Of a DNA stretch of 64,000 nt, positions 19,904 to 39,991 are shown one piece after another; positions within the stretch are counted from its first letter, which is position 1; every line of letters begins with the position of its first letter. Below the pieces are notes generated by a model. The model was not told where the DNA came from. It did not search any database and saw nothing but the letters and a program-made list of their open reading frames with translations. Made by a program: the position numbers and the translations under genes. This stretch comes from Pseudomonas sp. 6D_7.1_Bac1 (lineage in GTDB: Bacteria; Pseudomonadota; Gammaproteobacteria; Pseudomonadales; Pseudomonadaceae), in the NCBI RefSeq assembly GCF_025465945.1, contig NZ_JANLNW010000052.1:1-64000 (forward strand), in the 5' to 3' direction.

Positions 19904-21034
19904 ATGGCCAATCTGCGTATTGCGCTGGTGGCGGGCGAAGCCTCCGGCGATATTCTGGGCGCGGGTCTGATGCGTGCGCTCAAGGCACAGCATCCTGCGG
20001 TTGAGTTCATGGGTGTCGGCGGTCCGCTGATGCAGGCTGAAGGCCTGGTCTCTTACTTCCCGATGGAGCGCCTGGCGGTTATGGGGCTGGTCGAGGTGTT
20101 GGGTCGATTGCGCGAGCTGCTGGCCCGGCGCAAAAAACTGATCAAGACACTGATCGACGAAAAGCCGGATGTTTTCATCGGCATCGACGCACCGGATTTT
20201 ACCCTCAATATCGAACTCAAACTGCGTCAGGCCGGGATCAAGACCGTGCATTACGTCAGTCCATCGGTTTGGGCCTGGCGTCAAAAGCGCGTGCTGAAGA
20301 TTCGCGAAGGCTGCGATCTGATGCTCACGCTGTTCCCGTTTGAAGCAAAGTTCTACGAAGAGAAGGGCGTGCCGGTGCGGTTTGTCGGTCACTCCCTGGC
20401 TGATGCGATTCCCCTTGAGGCTGACCGCTCAGCAGCACGCGCCGAACTGGGATTGCCTGAAGGCCCGTTGGTCGCCCTGATGCCGGGCAGCCGCGGTGGT
20501 GAAGTCGGGCGCCTGGGGGCCTTGTTCCTCGACACCGCGCAGCGTTTGCGGGCGATGCGCCCCGGCGTACGGTTCGTCATGCCGTGCGCCAGCCCTGAAC
20601 GCCGTGTGCAGCTCGAAGAACTGCTGGCCAGTCGCGATTTGCCGGTGACTTTGCTTGATGGCCGCTCCCATCAGGCACTGGCTGCCTGCGACGCGGTGTT
20701 GATTGCATCGGGGACCGCGACGCTGGAGGCCTTGCTGTACAAGCGGCCGATGGTCGTGGCCTACCGCTTGGCGCCGCTGACGTTCTGGATTCTCAAACGC
20801 ATGGTGAAAAGCCCTTACATTTCCTTGCCGAACTTGTTGGCCCAGCGACTGTTGGTGCCTGAGTTGCTGCAAGACGATGCGACTCCCGAGGCGTTGGCGC
20901 TGACACTGTCGCCGTTGATTGATGGCGGTGAAGAGCAAACCACCGGTTTTGACCAGATCCACCGAACCTTGCGCCGCGATGCCTCGAACCAGGCCGCCGA
21001 AGCCGTCCTCAATCTGATCGGCAAACCTCAATGA
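19904..21034 (+). CDS. lpxB: Lipid A disaccharide synthase LpxB
   Basis: GT19 glycosyltransferase (376 residues) that joins UDP-2,3-diacyl-GlcN and lipid X to the lipid A disaccharide at the inner face of the membrane. The N-terminal [18 protein letters not shown], then IDAPDFNL-like [14 protein letters not shown] near 88-101 and [12 protein letters not shown] near 115-126, are typical. The stop overlaps the rnhB start (ATGA). Its place after lpxA is conserved. Confidence 0.97.
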   Translation: MANLRIALVAGEASGDILGAGLMRALKAQHPAVEFMGVGGPLMQAEGLVSYFPMERLAVMGLVEVLGRLRELLARRKKLIKTLIDEKPDVFIGIDAPDFTLNIELKLRQAGIKTVHYVSPSVWAWRQKRVLKIREGCDLMLTLFPFEAKFYEEKGVPVRFVGHSLADAIPLEADRSAARAELGLPEGPLVALMPGSRGGEVGRLGALFLDTAQRLRAMRPGVRFVMPCASPERRVQLEELLASRDLPVTLLDGRSHQALAACDAVLIASGTATLEALLYKRPMVVAYRLAPLTFWILKRMVKSPYISLPNLLAQRLLVPELLQDDATPEALALTLSPLIDGGEEQTTGFDQIHRTLRRDASNQAAEAVLNLIGKPQ

Positions 21035-21672
21035 GTAACGTAAAGATGCAAATGGGCCTGGACTTTACCCTCGTCGCAGATGCCGAAGACCTGGTCGCCG
21101 GAGTCGATGAAGTCGGTCGCGGCCCGCTCTGCGGTGCGGTAGTGACGGCGGCGGTGATCCTCGATCCGAACCGGCCGATCCTCGGGCTCAATGACTCGAA
21201 GAAGCTCACTGAAGCGCGCCGTGAAAAGCTCTACGACGAAATCTGCGAGAAAGCCCTGAGCTGGTGCATCGCACGTGCCGAAGTCGAAGAAATCGATGAG
21301 CTGAATATTCTGCACGCCACCATGCTGGCCATGCAGCGCGCGGTCGAAGGCCTGCACATCACGCCGAAACTGGCGATGATCGATGGTAACCGTTGCCCGA
21401 AACTGGCAATGGCTGCCGAAGCCGTGGTCAAGGGCGATAGCAAGGTCCCGGCCATCGCCGCGGCATCGATTCTGGCGAAAGTCAGCCGTGATCGTGAAAT
21501 GGCGGCGTTCGAATTGATTTACCCGGGTTACGGCATCGGCGGCCACAAAGGCTACCCGACCCCCGTTCATCTGGAAGCCTTGGCCCGACTGGGGCCAACG
21601 CCGATTCACCGGCGCTCGTTCGCTCCGGTGCGCCTCGCTTATGAAGCGCGTGAAGGTCTGACTGAGGTTTAG
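21031..21672 (+). CDS. rnhB: Ribonuclease HII
   Basis: Cuts RNA in RNA-DNA hybrids and removes single ribonucleotides from DNA. The 213-residue protein has the DEXD-type active site: Asp26 and Glu27 in [15 protein letters not shown], a further Asp in AMIDGNR, and the conserved [13 protein letters not shown] segment. Alternative starts at Met6 or Met8 would shorten the variable N-terminus. It is coupled to lpxB by a 4-nt overlap and followed by dnaE. Confidence 0.95.
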   Translation: MSNVKMQMGLDFTLVADAEDLVAGVDEVGRGPLCGAVVTAAVILDPNRPILGLNDSKKLTEARREKLYDEICEKALSWCIARAEVEEIDELNILHATMLAMQRAVEGLHITPKLAMIDGNRCPKLAMAAEAVVKGDSKVPAIAAASILAKVSRDREMAAFELIYPGYGIGGHKGYPTPVHLEALARLGPTPIHRRSFAPVRLAYEAREGLTEV

Positions 21673-21694
21673 CCGACAGGCTGATGTTTTGCTC

Positions 21695-21720
21695 AAGGCC
21701 CGGTACAATCCGGGCTTTGT
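21695..21720 (+). terminator. Hairpin between rnhB and dnaE
   Basis: GCCCGG (21698-21703) pairs with CCGGGC (21710-21715), then TTTGT. The short stem and interrupted T tract make it a weak terminator at best. Confidence 0.4.
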
Positions 21721-21747
21721 CGTTTTCAAGCTTTCCACAGGATCACT

Positions 21748-25269
<3,522 letters not shown>

Positions 25270-25423
25270 CGGTTAGGTGCTGTTCTTTGTCATTATTGAG
25301 CGCGCCCTGACCTTGACCCAAATTTTTAATCTCGACCTGAACGCGCCTGTCCCTTAAGGTAGGGCGCGAATAGACAACCGGCCGGCCCAAGCTCTCTTGG
25401 ACGTCGACCCAAGACGGACGCCT

Positions 25424-26371
25424 ATGAACCCGAATTTTCTTGATTTCGAACAGCCGATCGCCGACCTGCAAGCCAAGATCGAAGAGTTGCGCTTGGTCGG
25501 TAATGACAATTCGCTGAATATCGGCGATGAAATCTCCCGCCTGCAAGACAAGAGCAGCACGCTCACCGAAGACATCTTCGGCAAGTTGACCAGCTGGCAG
25601 ATCGCGCGTCTGGCGCGTCATCCGCGTCGCCCTTACACCCTGGATTACATCGAACACATCTTCACCGAGTTCGATGAGTTGCACGGTGACCGCCACTTCT
25701 CCGACGACGCCGCGATTGTCGGCGGTGTTGCCCGTCTGGACGACCAGCCGGTGATGATCATCGGTCACCAGAAAGGCCGTGAAGTGCGCGAGAAGGTTCG
25801 CCGCAATTTCGGTATGCCGCGCCCAGAGGGCTACCGCAAAGCCTGCCGCCTGATGGAAATGGCCGAGCGTTTCAAAATGCCGATCCTGACCTTCATCGAC
25901 ACGCCGGGGGCTTACCCTGGTATCGACGCCGAAGAGCGTAACCAGAGCGAAGCCATCGCCTGGAACCTGCGTGTCATGGCGCGCCTGAAAACCCCAATCA
26001 TCGCCACCGTGATCGGTGAAGGTGGTTCTGGTGGTGCGCTGGCGATCGGCGTTTGCGATCAGCTGAACATGCTGCAGTACTCGACCTATGCGGTGATCTC
26101 GCCGGAAGGTTGCGCCTCGATCCTGTGGAAAACCGCCGAGAAAGCACCGGACGCCGCTGAAGCCATGGGCATCACCGCCGAGCGCCTGAAGGGCCTGGGT
26201 ATCGTTGATAAAGTGATCGGCGAACCATTGGGCGGCGCGCACCGTGATCCAGCGGCTGCTGCGGCTTCGATCCGTGCCGAGCTGAGCTCGCAACTGGCGA
26301 TGCTGAAGAAGTTCGACAACGACGCGCTGCTGGCACGCCGTTACGAGCGTCTGATGAGCTACGGTCTCTGA
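25424..26371 (+). CDS. accA: Acetyl-CoA carboxylase carboxyltransferase alpha subunit
   Basis: With AccD it transfers the carboxyl group from carboxybiotin to acetyl-CoA to make malonyl-CoA. The 315-residue protein has the crotonase-fold core with [39 protein letters not shown] and [17 protein letters not shown] 25424 gives the conserved start [16 protein letters not shown]; upstream starts are unconserved. It follows dnaE by about 150 bp, as in E. coli. Confidence 0.96.
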   Translation: MNPNFLDFEQPIADLQAKIEELRLVGNDNSLNIGDEISRLQDKSSTLTEDIFGKLTSWQIARLARHPRRPYTLDYIEHIFTEFDELHGDRHFSDDAAIVGGVARLDDQPVMIIGHQKGREVREKVRRNFGMPRPEGYRKACRLMEMAERFKMPILTFIDTPGAYPGIDAEERNQSEAIAWNLRVMARLKTPIIATVIGEGGSGGALAIGVCDQLNMLQYSTYAVISPEGCASILWKTAEKAPDAAEAMGITAERLKGLGIVDKVIGEPLGGAHRDPAAAAASIRAELSSQLAMLKKFDNDALLARRYERLMSYGL

Positions 26372-26391
26372 TCTGACCGCGTGATACCCAT

Positions 26392-26479
26392 GTGGGAGCG
26401 AGCAGGCTCGCGATAGCGGTATAACATCAACGGATTCGTTGAATGTTAAGCCCTCATCGCGAGCAGGCTCGCTCCCACA
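26392..26479. repeat. REPIN (paired REP palindromes), second copy
   Basis: GTGGGAGCGAGCAGGCTCGC begins at 26393 and its inverted partner ends with GCTCCCAC at 26479. The spacer contains an imperfect inner palindrome around GATTCGTTGAATG. It is the same family as the element at 3023-3112, with the internal CTGCT/AGCAG segment inverted relative to that copy's left arm. It fills the gap between accA and tilS and reaches within 25 bp of the tilS start. Confidence 0.9.
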
Positions 26480-26503
26480 TTTGATTTCTGCGAAGTGATC
26501 GAT

Positions 26504-27820
26504 ATGAATCCGCCTGCGATTGATCTGCCCGCCAAGCTTCTCTTGAAGCTGGATGCTTGGTGCAGCGCCACCACCTGGCGCATCGCCTTCTCCGGTGGTC
26601 TCGACTCCACCGTTCTGCTGTACCTTCTTGCGCAACTCGCCAAAAGCCACTCCCTGCCCAGACTCAAGGCGATTCACATCCATCACGGCCTTCAGTCTGC
26701 GGCTGATGCGTGGCCGGGGCATTGTCAGTCGGTGTGTGATGCGCTGGGGGTGCCGTTGGAGGTGGTTCATGTTCGAGTCTTGCCCGGTGCGAGTCTGGAG
26801 CGCGCGGCCCGTGATGCGCGGTATCGCGCCTTTGTCGAGGCCACTCAAAGCAACGAGCTGCTACTGACGGCCCAGCACCGCGATGATCAGGCCGAAACCC
26901 TTTTGTTTCGTCTATTGCGTGGGGCAGGGGTGAGAGGATTGTCGGCGATCCCGCCGCAGCGTCCGCTGGGTCGTGGGCATTTGGTGCGGCCGTTGCTGGA
27001 CGTCTCAAGGGCCGAACTCGAAGCTTATGCTGCTGAGCATCAATTGAGCTGGATTGAAGACCCTTCGAACGATGACCAGCAGTTCTCTCGCAATTACCTG
27101 CGCCATCAGATTTTTCCGGTGCTCACTCAGCGCTGGCCGCAGGCCCTGGCGACGATGGCCCGCAGCGCCGCGCATTTGAGTGAGGCACAGGGTTTGCTCG
27201 ATGACCTGGCCGAGATGGATCTGGCTCATGCCGCAACCGTCAGCGAATTCGACTGGCTGGGCGTGCCGTCGCTGGAAATGGCTGCGCTTGAAAAGCTCTC
27301 CGCCGCTCGCCAACGCAACGCGCTCAGTCATTGGCTGACGCCGTTGACGCGCTTGCCGGACAGTGACCATTGGTCGGGTTGGGAGGACTTGCGCGATGCG
27401 ACGCTGGATGCACGGCCGATCTGGCGTCTGGCTGATGGTCAATTGCATCGTGCCAGCGGGCGAATCTGGTGGCTGTCCGGCCATTGGCTGAACGTTCCCG
27501 GGCCAGCACCGCTTTGGACTGATCCGTCGACAGTGTTGTTGCTGCCCGATAACGGCCAGCTCGCCTTCAGTGGAGTCATTCCTGAAGGTGTGTTGAGCGT
27601 GCGCTACCGGCAGGGCGGTGAGGTCATGCAGTTGCCCGGGCGCGGGCATCGGGACCTCAAACGTTTGCTCAATGAAAGCGGCGTGCCGCTCTTCGCCCGT
27701 GGCAGATTGCCGCTGCTCTACTGCAATGAGCAATTGCTCGCGGTAGCAAACCTGCGTGGGCTCGACGGCAGCGGTCATTTGCAGTGGCAGCCAGTGATCA
27801 ACGATCAAGGTTTGAGCTGA
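26504..27820 (+). CDS. tilS: tRNA(Ile)-lysidine synthetase TilS
   Basis: Converts C34 of the tRNA-Ile CAU anticodon to lysidine, switching it from Met to Ile decoding; essential. The 438-residue protein has the PP-loop ATP motif SGGLDS at 30-35, TAQHRDDQAETLLFRLLRGAGVRGL near 122-148, and C-terminal tRNA-binding domains. ATG 26504 is chosen; a GTG three codons upstream is open too, and the ribosome site is weak (GAAG). The sequence varies more than its neighbours, as usual for TilS C-termini. Confidence 0.94.
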   Translation: MNPPAIDLPAKLLLKLDAWCSATTWRIAFSGGLDSTVLLYLLAQLAKSHSLPRLKAIHIHHGLQSAADAWPGHCQSVCDALGVPLEVVHVRVLPGASLERAARDARYRAFVEATQSNELLLTAQHRDDQAETLLFRLLRGAGVRGLSAIPPQRPLGRGHLVRPLLDVSRAELEAYAAEHQLSWIEDPSNDDQQFSRNYLRHQIFPVLTQRWPQALATMARSAAHLSEAQGLLDDLAEMDLAHAATVSEFDWLGVPSLEMAALEKLSAARQRNALSHWLTPLTRLPDSDHWSGWEDLRDATLDARPIWRLADGQLHRASGRIWWLSGHWLNVPGPAPLWTDPSTVLLLPDNGQLAFSGVIPEGVLSVRYRQGGEVMQLPGRGHRDLKRLLNESGVPLFARGRLPLLYCNEQLLAVANLRGLDGSGHLQWQPVINDQGLS

Positions 27821-28073
27821 AAGGGGCTTTCCGGTAGACTACGCTCCCTTCTTGATACAACTTCTGTGGATTCATCTGAATTGCAGGAGTTGCCGATTAC
27901 CAAGCAGTCTTTGCTGGGCGATTCCAAAAAATGTGTAGCGAGCAACGTACCGGTGATTCTTCTTCCGGTCTGTCCCAACGCGGCGGTTTTTTTGAAAGAT
28001 GCACTGTAATTAATGCAGGTGATCGGGGGCTTCGGCCTTCCTTCGCTTTCCCCGGCGGCTCGGACCGCTTTAA

Positions 28074-30577
<2,504 letters not shown>

Positions 30578-30613
30578 TCTTCAATTCTCCGGTAAAGTAC
30601 CGCACGATTTAAC

Positions 30614-30640
30614 GCTCAGGCCCTCGGGCCTGAGCCTTAT
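30614..30640 (+). terminator. Perfect hairpin after kdsA
   Basis: GCTCAGGCC (30614-30622) pairs exactly with GGCCTGAGC (30627-30635) across a CTCG tetraloop, followed by only CTTAT. It may be a weak terminator for pyrG-kdsA or a structure in the eno leader. Confidence 0.45.
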
Positions 30641-30682
30641 CGTCCGCAAGTCTGCCCGCTGCTTATCACTTGCCGACGGTAA

Positions 30683-32023
<1,341 letters not shown>

Positions 32024-32192
32024 TTGGTAAATGGTAAAAAGACACCGGATTGTGTCGAAAAAATCGCAGCAGCGGGATTTTTGCCACTAATCTGATGCCT
32101 TATAAGTACGAGCCTGGTTCTTCCAGGCTTCGTGCGATCAGACGCTTCAAAGTTGGCACGGCTGTCTTTTTTCACTGGATACCTGATATTCG

Positions 32193-32471
32193 ATGCGCAG
32201 TCCCTATTGGTTGTTTCTTGTCTTGCTCTTGCTGCTGGCTGGCCTGCAATACCGCCTGTGGGTAGGTAATGGCAGTCTGGCGCAAGTGGCCGAGCTGACT
32301 CAGCAGATCGCCGATCAGCACGCTGAGAACGAGGCGTTGCTGGAGCGCAATCGGGTCATGGACGCCGAAGTCAGTGAATTGAAAAAAGGCATGGAGACCG
32401 TTGAAGAGCGGGCTCGCCATGAGCTGGGCATGGTCAAGGACGGTGAAACCCTTTACCAGTTGGCTCAATGA
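32193..32471 (+). CDS. ftsB: Cell division protein FtsB
   Basis: Small bitopic divisome protein (92 residues) that bridges FtsL and FtsQ. One membrane segment (YWLFLVLLLLLAGLQYRLWV, about 4-23) is followed by a periplasmic coiled coil (about 28-70, LTQQIADQHAENEALLERN) and the conserved tail ARHELGMVKDGETLYQL. It overlaps ispD by 4 nt (ATGA), the usual ftsB-ispD pair. Confidence 0.95.
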   Translation: MRSPYWLFLVLLLLLAGLQYRLWVGNGSLAQVAELTQQIADQHAENEALLERNRVMDAEVSELKKGMETVEERARHELGMVKDGETLYQLAQ

Positions 32472-33175
32472 TGCACACGTTACCGGCCTTCTGGGCCGTG
32501 ATTCCTGCCGCGGGCGTCGGTGCCCGTATGGCCGCGGACCGTCCCAAGCAGTATCTGCAACTGGGCGGGCGCACTATTCTCGAACACAGCCTTGGCTGTT
32601 TCCTCGATCATCCTGCCTTGAAAGGCCTGGTGGTTAGTCTTGCGATTGATGACCCTTATTGGCCGATTCTGGCCTGTGCTGCCGATCCGCGTATTCAGCG
32701 GGTGGACGGTGGCGAAGAGCGCTCGGGTTCGGTGCTGAACGCGTTGTTGCATTTGCACGCTCAAGGCGCTGCCGATGAAGACTGGGTACTGGTTCACGAT
32801 GCAGCACGACCGAATCTGAGCCGTGGTGATCTCGACAAGTTGCTGTCGGAATTGGCTGACGATCCTGTCGGCGGGTTACTCGCAGTGCCTGCGCGTGACA
32901 CGCTCAAGCGTGTGGACAAGCATGGTCGGGTACTTGAAACCGTTGACCGCAGTTTGATCTGGCAGGCGTACACGCCACAGATGTTTCGCCTTGGTGCCTT
33001 GCATCGGGCATTGGCGGACAGCCTGGTGGCGGATGTGGTAATCACCGATGAGGCTTCTGCCATGGAATGGTCCGGGCAGGCACCACGCTTGATTGAGGGG
33101 CGTTCGGACAATATCAAAGTGACTCGGCCTGAAGATCTCGATTGGTTGCGGCAACGATGGGCTAATCGCTGTTGA
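32468..33175 (+). CDS. ispD: 2-C-methyl-D-erythritol 4-phosphate cytidylyltransferase
   Basis: Third MEP-pathway enzyme, making CDP-methylerythritol from MEP and CTP. The 235-residue protein has the nucleotidyltransferase loop PAAGVGARMAADRPKQYL near the N-terminus, VHDAARPNLSR near 113-123 and TDEASAMEW near 194-202. ATG 32468 overlaps the ftsB stop; ATG 32471 is the second option. In E. coli ispF follows directly, but here 3.7 kb of other genes intervene. Confidence 0.96.
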   Translation: MMHTLPAFWAVIPAAGVGARMAADRPKQYLQLGGRTILEHSLGCFLDHPALKGLVVSLAIDDPYWPILACAADPRIQRVDGGEERSGSVLNALLHLHAQGAADEDWVLVHDAARPNLSRGDLDKLLSELADDPVGGLLAVPARDTLKRVDKHGRVLETVDRSLIWQAYTPQMFRLGALHRALADSLVADVVITDEASAMEWSGQAPRLIEGRSDNIKVTRPEDLDWLRQRWANRC

Positions 33176-33251
33176 TTGCAGATGGCCGATAGCCCATTTT
33201 TCGCCAGAAAGAATGTAATCAAGTTACGTGCTGCATGTTTGATTTAATTTA

Positions 33252-33659
33252 TCACTTGGGGAGTTTTACTTTAACAGTTCCTTTCAGTTCGGAGTGGTAA
33301 AGGCCTTGATATTTGCCGTCAATATCAATAGTGATGTCGTAGTGGTGTTCTTGTTTTATAACATGTGTTTTTAGTGTTCCTTTATTGTAATGTGTTTCGG
33401 ATTCTGGTTCAGGATTTGTGTAGTCGTAGTCGCCTATCAATATTGCCTCAAGAGAGTTCTCCAGGTTGTACGTTTTGGACTCCAGGCTATTTACCAAAAT
33501 AAAAACGTTCGGAGCCGACATCACTACCGAAAAGCCATTATTCGCAGATCTTGCGGCAACAGCGTCAGTCTGAAAGCCCAGCTTTGCTTCGCCTTGGCCT
33601 TGACGATTTTTCAAAAGCTCTTTGGCTACTTCTTTATGCTCTTTCGAAATATCATTCAT
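33252..33659 (-). CDS. AT-rich orphan protein of unknown function
   Basis: A 135-residue hydrophilic protein that I do not recognise. ATG 33659 is preceded by GAGGTGAG, a clear ribosome site, so it is probably expressed; a GTG three codons upstream is an alternative. It has no signal peptide or membrane segment. The N-terminal third is helical and charged (ISKEHKEVAKELLKNRQGQ). The rest alternates polar and hydrophobic residues like beta strands (VVMSAPNVFILV, HHYDITIDIDGKYQGLYH), ending in KVKLPK. Its base composition is visibly AT-richer than all neighbours, pointing to recent acquisition. It stands alone between convergent ispD and the LysR gene. Confidence 0.6.
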   Translation of the reverse strand: MNDISKEHKEVAKELLKNRQGQGEAKLGFQTDAVAARSANNGFSVVMSAPNVFILVNSLESKTYNLENSLEAILIGDYDYTNPEPESETHYNKGTLKTHVIKQEHHYDITIDIDGKYQGLYHSELKGTVKVKLPK

Positions 33660-33816
33660 TATGCTCACCTCAATAAGTATTCTGGATTGATTGCAAATTA
33701 CTTACAGTTGCCAATATCGGAATGATGAAGGCGTAGTAAGGAAAGCACGAAAATTTATCAACTCGCAACTGTCAGAGTTGACAGTTGTATTTTTGTTTTT
33801 TATGTGCTGGTGATTT

Positions 33817-34722
33817 TTAAGTTATAGATTGTTGATATTCCGCCATATTGGCGAGTTCTTCTTTTAGATAGTCCACCAACTTGCGCACCTTCGGCGACAA
33901 ATGCCGCTGCTGCGGATACAGCGCCCACACCGCCGTATTCGGGGGTTGATGCGCCTCCAGCAGAGGCACCAACGCGCCGCTGTTCAAATGTTCCAGCACG
34001 TAATAATCCGGCAACTGACACAAACCCACACCTTGTAACGCCGCATCCAGCACCGCTTGCCCACTGTTACAGCGCCAATTGCCTTGCACCCTTTGGGAAA
34101 ACTCTCTCCCATCCTGCTCCAATTGCCAGATATCCGAACTGCCGATCAAACAGTTGTGCCGGCTCAATTCGGACAAGCTGTGCGGTCGGCCATAACGTTC
34201 CAGGTAGGACGGCGAGGCACACAAGTACATGCGCCGCGGTGCCAGGCGCGTAGCCACCAGTCGCGAGTCTTGCAGGCGGCCGAGCCGAATCGCCAGGTCC
34301 AGGCCCTCGTGCACCAGATCAAGCGGGCGGTTGCTTAGCTCGATATCGACACGCAATTGCGGATAAAGCCCCATGAAGCTGGTCACCAGCGGCACGATGA
34401 AGCGCTCGCCATACGCCACCGCACAGGTCATGCGCAGCATGCCTTTGGGTTCGCTGGTCAGGTCGCCGACGGCACGCAAGGCTTCTTCGCGTCCATCCTG
34501 CAGGCGTTGGCAGTGTTGCAGGAAGGTTTGCCCGGCTTCGGTCAGCGTCACCCGGCGGGTACTGCGGTAAAGCAGGCGGGTTTGCAGGCGCTCTTCGAGC
34601 CGTACGATTTGTCGACTGATATGCGAAGACGAAACCCCAAGGCGTTCAGCGGCCGCCGTGAATTGGCTGCATTCGGCGACGGCCACGAACTCATCGATGC
34701 CTTCCCAGCGGTTCTCGGACAT
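33817..34722 (-). CDS. LysR-family transcriptional regulator
   Basis: 301-residue LysR-type regulator: winged helix-turn-helix at 1-65 (FVAVAECSQFTAAAERLGVSSSHISRQIVRLEERLQTRLLYRSTR) and an effector-binding domain of two alpha/beta lobes at about 90-295. The IDEF...QFTAAAERLG variant with SSSHISRQI is typical of the CrgA/AaeR-like LysR group. It is divergent from adhC across 106 bp, the usual layout for a LysR protein controlling its neighbour. Control of adhC-fghA is therefore plausible but not shown by sequence alone. Confidence 0.88.
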   Translation of the reverse strand: MSENRWEGIDEFVAVAECSQFTAAAERLGVSSSHISRQIVRLEERLQTRLLYRSTRRVTLTEAGQTFLQHCQRLQDGREEALRAVGDLTSEPKGMLRMTCAVAYGERFIVPLVTSFMGLYPQLRVDIELSNRPLDLVHEGLDLAIRLGRLQDSRLVATRLAPRRMYLCASPSYLERYGRPHSLSELSRHNCLIGSSDIWQLEQDGREFSQRVQGNWRCNSGQAVLDAALQGVGLCQLPDYYVLEHLNSGALVPLLEAHQPPNTAVWALYPQQRHLSPKVRKLVDYLKEELANMAEYQQSIT

Positions 34723-34742
34723 GAGGATTATCCCTGCACAGC

Positions 34743-35941
<1,199 letters not shown>

Positions 35942-35949
35942 GGTCGGCC

Positions 35950-36795
35950 ATGAGTCTGGAAAATCTCTCATGCCAGAAAAGCTTCGGTGGCTGGCATAAA
36001 CGCTACAAGCATCATTCCGACGTGCTGGGCTGCGACATGGTGTTTGCCGTGTACCTGCCGCCGCAAGCGGAGCAGGGCGGCAAGCTGCCGGTGTTGTACT
36101 GGTTGTCGGGATTGACCTGCACCGACGAGAACTTCATGCACAAGGCCGGTGCGATGCGCATGGCGGCCGAGCTGGGGTTGATCATCGTCGCGCCAGATAC
36201 CAGCCCCCGGGGCGCCGATGTTCCGGGCGACCCGGATGGCGCGTGGGATTTCGGTCTGGGGGCCGGGTTCTATCTGAATGCCACGCAGGAGCCTTGGGCC
36301 AAGCACTATCGGATGCATGACTACGTGGTGCAGGAATTGCCCGCGCTGGTCGAGGCGCATTTTCCGGCATCGGACAAACGTGGGGTCAGCGGCCACTCCA
36401 TGGGTGGTCACGGCGCACTGGTCTGTGCCTTGCGCAACCCTGGGCGGTATCAGTCGGTTTCGGCTTTCGCACCCATCAACAATCCAATGGATTGCCCGTG
36501 GGGTCAGAAAGCGTTTTCGCGCTATTTGGGCGAAGAGCGTTCGAAATGGCGCGAATGGGATGCCAGCGTGCTGATCGCGGACGTCAGCGAAAAGCTGCCG
36601 TTGCTGGTGGATCAGGGTGATCGGGATGACTTCCTGGCCACCCAGCTCAAGCCGGAAGCACTGCAACAAGCGGCGAAACTTGCCGGCCATCCACTGACCT
36701 TGCGCCTGCAACCTGGCTACGACCACAGCTATTTCTTTATCGCCAGCTTCATTGATGATCACTTGCGACATCACGCACACGCTCTAGGCGCCTAA
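35950..36795 (+). CDS. fghA: S-formylglutathione hydrolase
   Basis: Serine hydrolase (281 residues) of the esterase D family that releases formate and glutathione from S-formylglutathione. The nucleophile is in [10 protein letters not shown] (about 146-155). DQGDRDDFL carries the acid and GYDHSYFFI the catalytic His. The N-terminal [16 protein letters not shown] is typical. It directly follows adhC, whose product is its substrate. Confidence 0.95.
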   Translation: MSLENLSCQKSFGGWHKRYKHHSDVLGCDMVFAVYLPPQAEQGGKLPVLYWLSGLTCTDENFMHKAGAMRMAAELGLIIVAPDTSPRGADVPGDPDGAWDFGLGAGFYLNATQEPWAKHYRMHDYVVQELPALVEAHFPASDKRGVSGHSMGGHGALVCALRNPGRYQSVSAFAPINNPMDCPWGQKAFSRYLGEERSKWREWDASVLIADVSEKLPLLVDQGDRDDFLATQLKPEALQQAAKLAGHPLTLRLQPGYDHSYFFIASFIDDHLRHHAHALGA

Positions 36796-36805
36796 AGCAG
36801 GTAGA

Positions 36806-36837
36806 ATCACGCCCTGACTAAATCGGGGCGTTTTTTT
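36806..36837 (+). terminator. Intrinsic terminator abutting the ispF start codon
   Basis: ACGCCC (36809-36814) pairs with GGGCGT (36826-36831), and a seven-T run ends at the base before the ispF ATG (36838). It ends adhC-fghA transcription. Its 3' arm also supplies the only G-rich sequence upstream of ispF. Confidence 0.8.
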
Positions 36838-37311
36838 ATGCGTATTGGCCACGGCTATGATGTGCACCGTTTCGCTGAAGGCGACTTCATCACTCTGGGC
36901 GGTGTGCCGATTGCACACAGCTTCGGGCTGCTTGCCCATTCCGACGGCGACGTCTTGCTGCATGCGTTGAGCGATGCCTTGCTCGGCGCAGCTGCGCTGG
37001 GTGATATCGGTAAACACTTTCCGGACACCGACCCGCAATTCAAAGGCGCTGACAGTCGCGTACTGTTGCGTCACGTTGTCGCACTGATCCACGCCAAGGG
37101 CTGGAAGGTCGGCAATGTCGATAACACCATCGTTGCCCAGGCACCGAAAATGGCCCCGCATATCGAATCGATGCGCGCACTGATTGCCGCGGATCTTCAA
37201 GTTGAGTTGGATCAAGTGAACGTGAAAGCTACCACCACCGAAAAGCTTGGCTTTGTCGGTCGCGAAGAAGGCATTGCCGTGCACTCCGTTGCCTTGTTGC
37301 TGCGCGCATGA
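36838..37311 (+). CDS. ispF: 2-C-methyl-D-erythritol 2,4-cyclodiphosphate synthase
   Basis: Fifth MEP-pathway enzyme, cyclising CDP-ME-2P to MEcPP with loss of CMP. The 157-residue trimer subunit has zinc ligands in [12 protein letters not shown] (Asp8, His10) and [18 protein letters not shown], and ends with [20 protein letters not shown]. The start lies directly after a terminator T run and lacks a normal Shine-Dalgarno site. It overlaps truD by 4 nt. Confidence 0.96.
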   Translation: MRIGHGYDVHRFAEGDFITLGGVPIAHSFGLLAHSDGDVLLHALSDALLGAAALGDIGKHFPDTDPQFKGADSRVLLRHVVALIHAKGWKVGNVDNTIVAQAPKMAPHIESMRALIAADLQVELDQVNVKATTTEKLGFVGREEGIAVHSVALLLRA

Positions 37312-38353
37312 ATGAACTGCAACTGCTCGGCCCGCGCGCCTACGGCGATGCCCTTGGCACCGCCGTACTGAAAGCCATCGCTGAAGATTTCCAGGTCGAT
37401 GAAGTCCTCGACATTCCGCTGACCGGCGAAGGCGAACACCTGTGGATCTGGGTGGAAAAGCGCGGTCTGAACACTGAAGAGGCGGCCCGTCGGATTGCCA
37501 AGGCTGCAGGCGTGCCACTGCGCACCGTCAGTTATGCCGGACTGAAAGATCGCCAGGCACTGACTCGCCAGTGGTTCAGCGTGCAATTGCCCGGCAAGGC
37601 CGATCCTGACTTGTCAGCGGCGGAAAACGACACGCTGAAAATCCTCAAGACTGCACGGCACAAACGCAAGCTGCAGCGCGGTGCGCATTCGGCCAACGGC
37701 TTTACCTTGCGTCTGACTCAGTTCGCTGGCGACAAGGACGCCATCGAAGCGCGTCTGCAACTGATCGCCAAACAAGGCGTTCCCAATTATTTCGGCGCCC
37801 AGCGTTTCGGCCATAACGGCGGCAACGTGGTGGATGCCCGTGACTGGGCGGCCCGCAAAGCCTTGCCAGAGCAACGCAACGTACGTTCGCGTTTGCTCTC
37901 TACCGCGCGCAGCTTTTTGTTTAATCAGGTGCTGGCGGCGCGAGTCGCCGATGGCAGTTGGCAGCGCGCCCAGGTGGGCGACTTGCTGGCATTCACCGAC
38001 AGCCGCAGCTTCTTCCCGGCCGGTGTTGCCGAGTGCAGTGACCCGCGTCTGGCGATTCTCGACCTGCACCCGACCGGGCCACAGTGGGGCGAGGGCGAGT
38101 CACCCGCCACCGGTGCGACTCATGAGCTGGAGCAACAGATCGCGGCGCGCGAAGCGGATCTGCGCGATTGGTTGATAAACGCTGGAATGAGCCATGAACG
38201 TCGCATCCTGCGGCTGCCCATTGGCGGGTTGACGTGGCATTATCCCGAACCTGACATTCTGCAACTGGAATTCGTCCTTCCGGCCGGATGCTTCGCCACC
38301 GTATTGGTGCGTGAACTCGTCGATCTGGTGCCGGTGGGGCAGACGGACAGCCC

Positions 38354-38366
<13 letters not shown>
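37308..38366 (+). CDS. truD: tRNA pseudouridine(13) synthase TruD
   Basis: Makes pseudouridine 13 in tRNA-Glu. The 352-residue protein has the TruD-family catalytic Asp81 in [16 protein letters not shown] and the motif [14 protein letters not shown] near 157-170, with the TRUD insertion domain in the middle. It is coupled to ispF by ATGA, and its end overlaps surE by 13 nt. The order ispF-truD-surE-pcm-nlpD-rpoS is the conserved one. Confidence 0.95.
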
Positions 38367-39780
<1,414 letters not shown>

Positions 39781-39991
39781 GCATTTATTCAAAGACGCTG
39801 AATTCTGTTCGATTGCCTTGGTCTTACAGCGGCATCGATCAGTTAAACGCGGTTGAACAGCGGTTAGCAAACGTGTGCGTGTGTCGACTTCGCTTTGCCG
39901 ACGGTAAAGCCCGAACGGCCAGTTATACTTGCGACATTTCATGCCTGAACACGGCGATTTTTATCTTCAACCACCACAAAGGGAGCGGCGG

